A stretch of 5,568 bases of DNA. Origin: Ruminococcaceae bacterium UBA1691 (GTDB lineage: Bacteria; Bacillota; Clostridia; Oscillospirales; Acutalibacteraceae). The stretch covers positions 7,760 to 13,327 of the forward strand of contig DCJV01000159.1 of NCBI GenBank assembly GCA_002320555.1. Reading direction: 5' to 3'. Position 1 is the first letter of the stretch. Every line of letters starts with the position of its first letter. The notes under the pieces were generated by a model. That model worked only from the letters and a program-made list of their open reading frames with translations. It ran no database searches and was not told the origin of the DNA. Positions 1 to 5,568 of the stretch are shown piece by piece. The translations under genes were made by a program, and so were the position numbers.

Positions 1-597
1 GTTCCTCTGCCGTCTGCTCGTATTCGGCGTGTGCAGAACAGGGATCGCCCCGCTGGCCCGGATGCGCCGCACCGCCTCGCCCAAATTCTGCCGATATGTT
101 TCCACTGTCATCCCCTGCGCCGCACAATCGTTCATCCCATAACAGATGAAAACGACATCTGGCCGGTAATCCATCACCCACGCATCGAAATATTGCATCA
201 GTTCCGCCGTGGTCGCCCCAGAAACCCCGGTATTGACGACAATATCCTGTGCGCGCTGAGGCGACGCTTTCATCGCCTGTGCAAAATATTCCTGATAATT
301 GCGCAGATAATCCGTATGCATGCAGCCATGGGTGATGCTGTCCCCGGCGAACACCCAGGTAACCGGCTGTTCCCGCTTTGCCAGACGCTGTAGGGCCTTC
401 CTATCTGCCTTTCTGCGGTTAAAGGGCGCGTCTGCCTCACCGATATCGATCGTTTCCGGTACTGCCGGCCGCAATTTTTTTACAAGAAAAAAGGCGATCG
501 CGCTCAACAAGGCCAAAATAATCAGCGTCAATCCCAATCCAAACAACAATTTATTTTGAAACAGCTTCAAAAATCGAAATCTTTGCATTTTGACCAT
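1..597 (-). CDS. Membrane-anchored SGNH/GDSL-family hydrolase (esterase/lipase-like), 3' end beyond the window
   Basis: Reading leftward from ATG 597 gives 199 codons, open to the left edge, so the C-terminus is missing. A short basic N-terminus (MVKMQRFRFLKLF) precedes one hydrophobic segment at about residues 17-39 with KK just after it. This looks like an uncleaved signal anchor that places the rest outside the cell. The hydrolase domain starts near residue 79. Block I is GDSITHG, residues 85-91, with Ser87 as the expected nucleophile. The glycine of block II lies in NTGVSG, 122-127. Block III is GMND, 154-157, with Asn156 for the oxyanion hole. The DxxH block with the catalytic His should lie outside the window. 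Members of this family deacylate or deacetylate lipids, glycans or small esters; the substrate cannot be read from the sequence. The start is ambiguous: ATG 588 has a GGA nine bases upstream, while ATG 597 has that GGA directly against it. The gene is divergent from the flavoprotein operon and shares its promoter region. Confidence 0.88.
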   Translation of the reverse strand, partial: MVKMQRFRFLKLFQNKLLFGLGLTLIILALLSAIAFFLVKKLRPAVPETIDIGEADAPFNRRKADRKALQRLAKREQPVTWVFAGDSITHGCMHTDYLRNYQEYFAQAMKASPQRAQDIVVNTGVSGATTAELMQYFDAWVMDYRPDVVFICYGMNDCAAQGMTVETYRQNLGEAVRRIRASGAIPVLHTPNTSRRQRN

Positions 598-621
598 TCC
601 AAACGAAATAAATAATATTGA

Positions 622-657
622 TTGACAAAAGTATAGTAAATTGGTACAATCTTGTCA
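622..657 (+). promoter_or_regulatory. Sigma-A promoter of the rightward flavoprotein operon
   Basis: A perfect -35 TTGACA (622-627) is separated by 17 nt (628-644) from -10 TACAAT (645-650, 5 of 6). The TGG directly before the -10 (642-644) fits the extended -10 pattern TGn. The start point should be near 657, leaving a leader of about 80 nt before ATG 739. A nearly consensus core suggests high intrinsic strength unless a repressor or the opposing polymerase limits it. Confidence 0.82.
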
Positions 658-658
658 A
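623..658 (-). promoter_or_regulatory. Sigma-A promoter of the leftward SGNH hydrolase gene
   Basis: On the minus strand a perfect -35 TTGACA occupies 658-653. A 17-nt spacer (652-636) follows, then -10 TATACT at 635-630 (5 of 6 consensus bases). Transcription should start near 623, giving an untranslated leader of roughly 25-35 nt to ATG 597 or 588. The -35 lies on the predicted start point of the rightward promoter, so the two should exclude each other. Confidence 0.75.
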
Positions 659-660
659 GA

Positions 661-700
661 GGTTCGGATAACCGGATGATCGTTCCCGATCTCACATGAG
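661..700 (+). promoter_or_regulatory. Leader segment with small inverted repeats
   Basis: The predicted 5' untranslated RNA of the operon holds three short inverted repeats. They are GGTT/AACC at 661-664 and 670-673, GATCG/CGATC at 678-682 and 687-691 with a UUCC loop, and TCTCA/TGAGA at 690-694 and 697-701. None is followed by a U-run, so none is a terminator. They could form a small leader fold or an operator. No known riboswitch class is recognised, and the arms are short enough that some may be chance. Confidence 0.3.
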
Positions 701-711
701 AAATAAAATAG

Positions 712-741
712 ATGGAAATAAAGGAAGAGGTGATTTCCATG
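712..741 (+). promoter_or_regulatory. Shine-Dalgarno in hairpin loop, start codon in stem, for the GlpA-like gene
   Basis: ATGGAAAT (712-719) and ATTTCCAT (733-740) are a perfect 8-nt inverted repeat with a 13-nt loop (720-732). The loop carries the purine-rich ribosome binding site. The strongest anti-SD match is AGGTGAT at 728-734, which ends 4 nt before ATG 739. The stem includes the first two bases of the start codon. This site fixes the start at 739, because nothing comparable precedes the in-frame ATG at 712. Whether the hairpin regulates translation is an inference. Confidence 0.65.
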
Positions 742-2466
742 ATAACAGCTCAGAAGCTGGAACGCACCCTGCGCAGCAAAGGGTACGAGAGCATCTCCTG
801 CACGGAATGGCGCAATTCCATCCGGCTGGAGGGGGAGCTCGACGATTGGAAGGCCATCATCAAGGCCGGCAAAATCGCCGCAAAAGCGGGCTACAAGGGC
901 GTAATCAATGATATTTCACTTAAGGATTTCACACCGCCCGCTGTGCGCGCGCCGAAACGGCGGGATAACGCGCTGGAAGGCCGCAGGCCGGATGTGCTCG
1001 TCATCGGCGGCGGCGTGATCGGCTGCGCCATCGCGCGCGAGCTTTCCAAATATGCGCTTGATACGCTACTGCTTGATAAAGAAAGTGATGTTGCGATGCA
1101 CGCCTCCTCTCGCAACGACGGCATGATTCACCCTGGCATCGCCTCGCACGCCAACACGCTGCGCGGCAAGATGAACGTCAAAGGCAACGCCATGTATACG
1201 CAGCTCTGCGAGGAGCTCGGCGTTCCCTTCCAGCGCTACGGCAACCTGATCCTCTACGCCGACCCTGTGTTCGGGATTGTAGCAGAGCCCTATCTCAGTG
1301 ATCGGGCCCGCAAGCTCGGCATCATCGGCGGCAAAATCAGCCGCAAGCGCCTGCATGAAATCGAGCCGAATATTACGGACCGCGCGTTAGGCGCGTTTGA
1401 ATACCCCTCCTCCGGTGTGCTATCCCCTTATAAGCTGACGGTCGCGCTGGCGGAAAACGCCGTGGAAAACGGCGTGCAGGTTTCGCTCGATACGATCGTC
1501 ACCGGCATGGAGCTGGAGGGAGATGTGATCGGCAGCGTCTTTACCAACCGCGGCACGATCCATCCGCGCCTGGTGATCAATGCGGCAGGTGTTTTCTCCG
1601 ATCAGATTGCCGATATGGCGAACGACCGTTTTTTCTCGATCCACCCGCGCAAGGGTGAGCTCGTGATCCTCGATAAAAAGAAGGGTCCGCTTGTAACCCG
1701 CTCGATGGGCCTGATCGATCTCACCCAGGCCACGTCCGACACCAAGGGCGGCGGCGTGATGCGCACAATCGACCAAAATGTCCTCGTCGGGCCGGACGCC
1801 TACGAGCAGCCACTGCGGGAGGATTTCAGCACACACCGCGAAAATATTGACGCGATCTTGAAAAAGCATCTCCCACTCATCAAGGGCTTTACCCCGGCGG
1901 ATGTGATCACCTATTTCGCCGGGATCCGCGCCGCTACATATGAAGAGGAATTTATCATCGAGCGTTCGGAATATGTTTCCAACCTTGTTCATGCGGCTGG
2001 CATTCAGTCGCCAGGCCTCGCCTCCGCTCCCGCGATTGCGGAAGAAATTACAAAAATCACGGTTGATGCGCTCAAGGAGCAGATGGAGGTAAAGCCCAAT
2101 GCATCCTTTAACCCGCGCCGGAGGGTGGTTCCCCATATGAGCGATTTAACCGTGAAGGAAAAGCAGGAGATCATCAAAAAGAACCCGGATTACGGCGTGA
2201 TCATCTGCCGCTGCGAGGGGATCAGCAAGGGCGAGATCGTGGATACGATCCACTCCCCCATCCCCGCAACCACTATCGACGCGCTTAAGCGCCGTGTGCG
2301 CCCCGGCATGGGCCGGTGCCAGGGCGGCTTCTGCTCCCCACTGGTGACGCAGATCATCTGCGAGGAAACGGGCCTCACACCAGAAGAGGTCACAAAGAGC
2401 GGCGAAGATTCCAACCTGATTCTGGAACGCACACACAAGGGAGGGGTCCAGCATGAAACGGTATGA
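739..2466 (+). CDS. GlpA-like FAD-dependent dehydrogenase with N-terminal BON-like domain and C-terminal [2Fe-2S] domain
   Basis: 575 aa from ATG 739, chosen over the in-frame ATG 712 for its AGAGGTGAT ribosome site. There are three parts. Residues about 6-60 look like a BON-type module: the segment SIRLEGELDDW is followed by an Ala-rich helix and GVINDI. Residues about 84-440 are a DAO-type flavoprotein fold that opens with the FAD dinucleotide motif GGGVIG (90-95) and contains SSRNDGMIHPGI and, near the end, AGIQSPGLASAPAIAEEI. Residues about 486-545 are a BFD-like domain with Cys490, Cys492, Cys527 and Cys532 (CxC-x34-CxxxxC), the pattern that binds [2Fe-2S] in GlpA. No signal peptide or membrane segment is seen, so it should be cytoplasmic. 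By family it would oxidise sn-glycerol 3-phosphate to DHAP, passing electrons to the next protein. The SSRN...IHPGI region also resembles L-2-hydroxyglutarate oxidases, so the substrate is uncertain. E. coli GlpA is shorter, at about 540 aa, and lacks the BON-like part. First gene of the operon; its end overlaps the next gene by 14 nt. Confidence 0.88.
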   Translation: MITAQKLERTLRSKGYESISCTEWRNSIRLEGELDDWKAIIKAGKIAAKAGYKGVINDISLKDFTPPAVRAPKRRDNALEGRRPDVLVIGGGVIGCAIARELSKYALDTLLLDKESDVAMHASSRNDGMIHPGIASHANTLRGKMNVKGNAMYTQLCEELGVPFQRYGNLILYADPVFGIVAEPYLSDRARKLGIIGGKISRKRLHEIEPNITDRALGAFEYPSSGVLSPYKLTVALAENAVENGVQVSLDTIVTGMELEGDVIGSVFTNRGTIHPRLVINAAGVFSDQIADMANDRFFSIHPRKGELVILDKKKGPLVTRSMGLIDLTQATSDTKGGGVMRTIDQNVLVGPDAYEQPLREDFSTHRENIDAILKKHLPLIKGFTPADVITYFAGIRAATYEEEFIIERSEYVSNLVHAAGIQSPGLASAPAIAEEITKITVDALKEQMEVKPNASFNPRRRVVPHMSDLTVKEKQEIIKKNPDYGVIICRCEGISKGEIVDTIHSPIPATTIDALKRRVRPGMGRCQGGFCSPLVTQIICEETGLTPEEVTKSGEDSNLILERTHKGGVQHETV

Positions 2467-3697
2467 TGTGATCGTCCTGGGCGGCGGTCCTGCCGGGCTT
2501 GCAGCCGCCATCAGCGCGTCAAAGGAACACGCAAGCGTCCTGCTCATTGAGCGCGAGGCCAAAATGGGTGGCATTTTAAAGCAGTGCATTCACGATGGCT
2601 TCGGCCTTCTGCGCTTCGGCGAGCGGCTGACCGGCCCGGAGTATGCAGATCGGTTTCTTAAGGAGCTGCTTAAAATGGAGATCGATTACCGCACGTCCGC
2701 CTTCGTTCTGAATGCGGAGAAGCTGCCGGGCGGCGGCTTCCGGCTGGAAATCCAAACGCAGGACGGCATTCTCTATGAGGAGTGCAATGCACTCGTGCTG
2801 GCCTGCGGCTGCCGGGAAAAAACGGCCCGGCAGGTCTGGATCCACGGCGACCGCCCTGCGGGCGTCTATACTGCGGGCACGGCGCAGCACTTCGTCAACC
2901 TTATGGGCTGTATGCCCACGAAAAAATGCGTGATCCTCGGCAGCGGTGATATCGGCATGATTATGGCCCGCCGCCTGACGCTGGAGGGTGCCGAAGTGGA
3001 GGGCGTATATGAAATCAAGGATGCACCCGCCGGCCTTGCGCGCAACGTTGCGCAGTGCTTGAACGACTATAACATTCCCCTGCACCTCTCCACCACCGTG
3101 ACGCGCGTGATCGGCACAAAGCGTGTGGAGGCCGTGGAGGTCTGCCAGGTGGATGAGCAGATGCAGCCCATCGCGGGCACCGAGCGCATTATCGACTGTG
3201 ATGCGCTGATCCTCTCCGTCGGCCTGCTGCCGGAAAACGAGATTGCGGAGCAGCTCGGCGTGGCGCTCGACCCGGCTACCAAGGGCCCCTATGTCGATCA
3301 GCGGCTGATGACGAGCGTGCCGGGCGTATTCTGCTGCGGCAACGCCCTGCATGTCAACGACCTCGTTGACTATGTCTCGGAGAGTGGCGAGCTCGCAGGC
3401 AAAGCAGCCGCCCACTATACGCCCGCAGACCGCTGCCGGGTGAAGCTTCTCTACCGCAAGGGCGATTTTCTCTATGCGGTGCCGCAGTATTATGATATGG
3501 AGCAGCCCGGTGCCTTCACCGTCTACTTCCGCAGCCGAACAGACCGTCGCAGTCAATCCGTTACGCTGCTGGTGAACGACCGAGTGGAAAAAAAGAAAAA
3601 TTATCTGCGTTTGCTCCCCTCCGAGATGGAGACTTTGACCGTTACGCCCAAAGAAAAGGTCCGCAGCCTTCAGCTGAAGATGGAAGCGCGGCAGTAA
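2453..3697 (+). CDS. FAD/NAD(P)-dependent oxidoreductase, partner subunit of the GlpA-like protein
   Basis: 414 aa, complete. The start ATG lies inside the previous gene and has its own site AAGGGAGGGG (2437-2446), six bases upstream. It is a two-dinucleotide-domain flavoprotein. The FAD motif GGGPAG is at residues 10-15, the NAD(P)H motif GSGDIG at 163-168, and the second FAD contact PGVFCCGN at 290-297. Between them are KQCIHDGFGL and ACGCREKT (C118, C120), which are typical of this subfamily. The redox-active CxxxxC of disulfide reductases is absent, so it should be a simple electron-transfer oxidoreductase. The last 80 or so residues form an extra C-terminal region of probable beta structure. 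The family pairs with GlpA-like proteins in Clostridia and Thermotoga, where I recall such a pair being reported as a heterodimeric NADH oxidase. The 14-nt overlap implies translational coupling and fixed stoichiometry. It is not homologous in any obvious way to enterobacterial GlpB, though it fills a similar place in the gene order. Confidence 0.88.
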   Translation: MKRYDVIVLGGGPAGLAAAISASKEHASVLLIEREAKMGGILKQCIHDGFGLLRFGERLTGPEYADRFLKELLKMEIDYRTSAFVLNAEKLPGGGFRLEIQTQDGILYEECNALVLACGCREKTARQVWIHGDRPAGVYTAGTAQHFVNLMGCMPTKKCVILGSGDIGMIMARRLTLEGAEVEGVYEIKDAPAGLARNVAQCLNDYNIPLHLSTTVTRVIGTKRVEAVEVCQVDEQMQPIAGTERIIDCDALILSVGLLPENEIAEQLGVALDPATKGPYVDQRLMTSVPGVFCCGNALHVNDLVDYVSESGELAGKAAAHYTPADRCRVKLLYRKGDFLYAVPQYYDMEQPGAFTVYFRSRTDRRSQSVTLLVNDRVEKKKNYLRLLPSEMETLTVTPKEKVRSLQLKMEARQ

Positions 3698-3712
3698 AGG
3701 AGCGTGTGCTTT

Positions 3713-4117
3713 ATGAAAAATACTGTGCAGGAGATGACCTGTATCGTCTGCCCAAACGGCTGCCGCTTGCAGGTAATGGAAAAGGATGGTAAGATAGAGG
3801 TAACAGGCGCCACCTGCAAAAAGGGCGTCGCCTTTGCGGAAAACGAACTGAAAAATCCGACCCGCTCGATTGCGAGCACGGTAAAGACTATTTTCCCGGA
3901 CTGCCCCTATCTCAGCGTCAAGACCGACGGCGAGCTGCCGAAGGATCAGATCATGCAGGCTATGGAAAAGATCAACGCCGTCACCGTGAAAAAGCGCCTG
4001 CCCATCGGCGGCGTTGTGCTCAAAAACGTTTTTGGCGTGAATATCGTCGCCACCAGCGACATGACTAAAACTCCTGCGCCCTGCCGCATTCACGGCGAGG
4101 CACAGGAAACAGCATAA
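3713..4117 (+). CDS. DUF1667 family protein, probable Fe-S binding small subunit
   Basis: 134 aa from ATG 3713. Its site AAAGGAG (3696-3702) sits 10 nt upstream; an in-frame GTG at 3704 is only 1 nt from that site and is rejected. The N-terminus has Cys10, Cys13, Cys17 and Cys35 (CxxC-x3-C-x17-C, core CIVCPNGC), resembling the N-terminal [4Fe-4S] ligands of molybdopterin oxidoreductases. The C-terminal half includes LPIGGVVLKNVFGVNIVATSDM, a segment characteristic of DUF1667 as I know it, here given as scattered hydrophobic strands at about residues 96-117. It is small and cytoplasmic, with no membrane segment. In Clostridia and Thermotoga it follows the two flavoproteins, here by only 15 nt. 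That position suggests a third subunit or electron carrier of the complex, in the role GlpC has in enterobacteria. Its biochemical function is, to my knowledge, not established. The Fe-S cluster is inferred from cysteine spacing. Confidence 0.85.
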   Translation: MKNTVQEMTCIVCPNGCRLQVMEKDGKIEVTGATCKKGVAFAENELKNPTRSIASTVKTIFPDCPYLSVKTDGELPKDQIMQAMEKINAVTVKKRLPIGGVVLKNVFGVNIVATSDMTKTPAPCRIHGEAQETA

Positions 4118-4161
4118 ACAGGCATCGAAATACAATTTCAAAAAATAGGAGGTACGCAGCA

Positions 4162-5568
4162 ATGGCTCTCACCAAGAAAAAGGTATCCGATTTTTATCCG
4201 GACTGGTACCACGAGGAGGCGCCCGCCGGTTCCTGGCGCTCGATCCTCAAATGGGGCGATCCGAAAGAATTCAAGGCCCCCAGCCGTTCCCTCTACCGTA
4301 TGATGAAGGATGTCTTCGACATGACGGATAGCGACTTTCAGGAGAAAAAGGAGATGGGCCTGGAGCCGGTCAAATACGACCATCCGTCCCGTTTCACAGA
4401 GGAGCAGTTAAACGACCTGCGCGCCATTGTCGGCCGCGCGAACGTCACCGTGGACGATTACGCCCGCCTGAGCGTGGCCTACGGCAAGACGATGATCGAC
4501 CTGATGCGCCTTAGAAAGCACATCGTGGAGAATGTGCCGGACGCGGTGGTTTACCCCCGCAACCGCGCGGATATCATAGGGCTCGTCAAATACTGCAGCG
4601 AGCACAAAATTCCGATGTATGTCTACGGCGGCGGCTCCTCCGTCACCCGCGGCGTGGAGCCCGTGTGCGGCGGTATTACGCTTGATATGCGTAAAAATTT
4701 TAACAAGGTGATCCGCTTCAGCGAGCACAACCAGACCATCACCGTAGAGGCCGGTATGAGCGGCCCGCAGCTCGAGGAGATCCTCAACCACGCGCCGGAG
4801 AAACTACACGCCAAGGGGCGTTATACCTGCGGCCACTTCCCGCAGTCCTTCGAGTATTCCTCCGTCGGCGGTTGGACGGTCACGCGCGGTGCGGGCCAGA
4901 ATTCCAGCTACTACGGCAAAATCGAGGATATCGTCATCAGCCAGGAATATGTCACCCCCGTGGGTATCATCAAAAGTGACGAATGCCCGCGCAACGCGAC
5001 CGGACCCTCCATCGACCAGATCATGATGGGCAGCGAGGGCACCTTCGGCATCCTGACGCATGTCACCCTGCGCGTGTTTAAATACATGCCGGAGAACCGC
5101 TTCCGCTTCAGCTACGTCTTCCATAATTGGGATGACGCCGTTACCGCCGCCCGCGAGATCATGCAGGGCGAATTCGGCTTCCCGTCCGTGTTCCGCGTAT
5201 CGGATGCGGAGGAGACGGAGATCGCCTTTCACCTTTATGGGGTGGCGGATACGCCTATTGACGCGCTGCTCAAAGCGCGCGGCTATGAATCCAACAAGCG
5301 CTGCCTGATGCTGGGCTTTACAGAGGGCGAGCGCCACTTCAGCAAAAACGTTAAGCGCCGCATCTGGGATATCTGCCACAAATACGGCGCGATGTATACC
5401 ACCGGCATCGTCACGAGGGGCTGGGAGAAGGGCCGCTTCCGCGACCCATACCTACGCGAGGATCTGGGCGACTATGGCTTGATGCTCGACACGCTCGAAT
5501 GCTCCGTCAACTGGGATAACTTCATGGACGTCTACAAGAGCGTGCGCGCCTACTGCAAGAGCCGCCCG
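4162..5568 (+). CDS. FAD-binding oxidase resembling alkyldihydroxyacetonephosphate synthase (AGPS), 3' end beyond the window
   Basis: 469 codons are visible from ATG 4162, preceded by a near-perfect AGGAGGT at 4148-4154; the reading frame is open at the right edge. It belongs to the FAD_binding_4 (VAO) superfamily. P132 and YGGGSSVTRGVEP (155-167) form the pyrophosphate-binding part. CGHFPQSFEYSSVGGWTVTR (223-242) and YGKIEDIV (251-258) match the AGPS signature region (GH.P.S.E.S.VGGW..TRASG...YGNIEDLV). GSEGTFGILT is at 290-299. The N-terminal LKWGDPKEF and the C-terminal ECSVNWDNFMDVYKSVR (446-462) also align with AGPS by eye. AGPS swaps the acyl chain of acyl-DHAP for a fatty alcohol, the step that creates the ether bond. 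The catalytic Tyr and the HHH motif of AGPS should lie just beyond the window, so activity cannot be judged. There is no signal peptide, so it is cytoplasmic or peripheral to the membrane. It follows DUF1667 by 44 nt, in the same operon as enzymes likely to yield DHAP. Alternatives are a glycolate/lactate-type or polyol dehydrogenase. Confidence 0.85.
   Translation, partial: MALTKKKVSDFYPDWYHEEAPAGSWRSILKWGDPKEFKAPSRSLYRMMKDVFDMTDSDFQEKKEMGLEPVKYDHPSRFTEEQLNDLRAIVGRANVTVDDYARLSVAYGKTMIDLMRLRKHIVENVPDAVVYPRNRADIIGLVKYCSEHKIPMYVYGGGSSVTRGVEPVCGGITLDMRKNFNKVIRFSEHNQTITVEAGMSGPQLEEILNHAPEKLHAKGRYTCGHFPQSFEYSSVGGWTVTRGAGQNSSYYGKIEDIVISQEYVTPVGIIKSDECPRNATGPSIDQIMMGSEGTFGILTHVTLRVFKYMPENRFRFSYVFHNWDDAVTAAREIMQGEFGFPSVFRVSDAEETEIAFHLYGVADTPIDALLKARGYESNKRCLMLGFTEGERHFSKNVKRRIWDICHKYGAMYTTGIVTRGWEKGRFRDPYLREDLGDYGLMLDTLECSVNWDNFMDVYKSVRAYCKSRP

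Noticed and set aside
31..559. Two overlapping plus-strand frames (31-393 and 320-559)
   Set aside because: They lie opposite the SGNH hydrolase, whose GDSIT and GMND motifs prove that the minus strand is the coding one.
622..658. TTGACAA/TTGTCAA inverted repeat read as a repressor operator
   Set aside because: The two arms are fully explained as the -35 boxes of opposing promoters; a repressor could still use them, but the sequence gives no separate evidence.
712..738. ATG 712 as start of the GlpA-like protein
   Set aside because: It has no ribosome site and would add nine residues that are really the ribosome-binding region; ATG 739 has a strong, well-spaced site.
1420..2136. 238-codon minus-strand frame inside the GlpA-like gene
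   Set aside because: Antisense shadow of a clear flavoprotein gene; no recognisable motif or start signal.
3704..3712. GTG 3704 as start of the DUF1667 protein
   Set aside because: It is only 1 nt from the AAAGGAG site; ATG 3713 is properly spaced.
4127..4139. GAAAT-ACA-ATTTC hairpin between DUF1667 and the AGPS-like gene as a terminator
   Set aside because: The stem is only 5 bp and AT-rich, and is followed by A residues rather than T residues; it would not stop transcription, so the operon probably continues.
2576..4162. 528-codon open frame on the minus strand, antisense to the FAD/NAD(P) oxidoreductase and DUF1667 genes
   Set aside because: It covers two well-recognised genes on the other strand, has the His/Ala/Leu/Arg-rich makeup of antisense shadows in GC-rich DNA, shows no domain and has no ribosome site. 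Its length reflects codon bias of the genes opposite.

Overview
The window looks like chromosomal DNA from an anaerobic, moderately GC-rich Gram-positive bacterium, most likely a member of the Clostridia. This is inferred from three things: strong AGGAGGT-type ribosome binding sites, consensus sigma-A promoters in an AT-rich intergenic gap, and a gene set (a GlpA-like flavoprotein, a paired FAD/NAD(P) oxidoreductase and a DUF1667 protein) that is typical of Firmicutes and Thermotoga. No taxonomic marker is present, so the lineage is an inference.

Layout. Positions 1-597 hold the 5' two-thirds or so of a leftward gene for a membrane-anchored SGNH/GDSL hydrolase, cut by the left edge. Positions 598-738 are a short divergent regulatory region. 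It carries two consensus promoters, one per strand, which overlap almost completely, followed by a structured leader for the rightward genes. Positions 739-5568 are four rightward genes, tightly spaced and presumably one operon. They are a BON-like/DAO/[2Fe-2S] flavoprotein related to GlpA (739-2466), a pyridine-nucleotide-dependent flavoprotein that pairs with it (2453-3697, overlapping by 14 nt), a small cysteine-motif DUF1667 protein (3713-4117), and an FAD-binding oxidase that closely resembles alkyldihydroxyacetonephosphate synthase (AGPS). The last gene starts at 4162 and runs off the right edge.

How they may work together. By family knowledge, the first three genes resemble an anaerobic sn-glycerol-3-phosphate dehydrogenase/NADH oxidoreductase assembly. 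In it, electrons from a hydroxy substrate pass through FAD and Fe-S centres to or from NAD(P)H, with DUF1667 standing where enterobacteria use GlpC. The product of glycerol-3-phosphate oxidation is dihydroxyacetone phosphate (DHAP). AGPS-type enzymes act on acylated DHAP to make ether lipids, so the operon can be read as a DHAP-linked redox and ether-lipid (or alkylglycerol) module. That reading is an inference. The GlpA-like protein also has features of the L-2-hydroxyglutarate oxidase branch, and bacterial AGPS-like proteins may have other substrates. No RNA genes, CRISPR arrays, mobile elements or terminators were found, and no gap longer than 300 nt lacks a gene.
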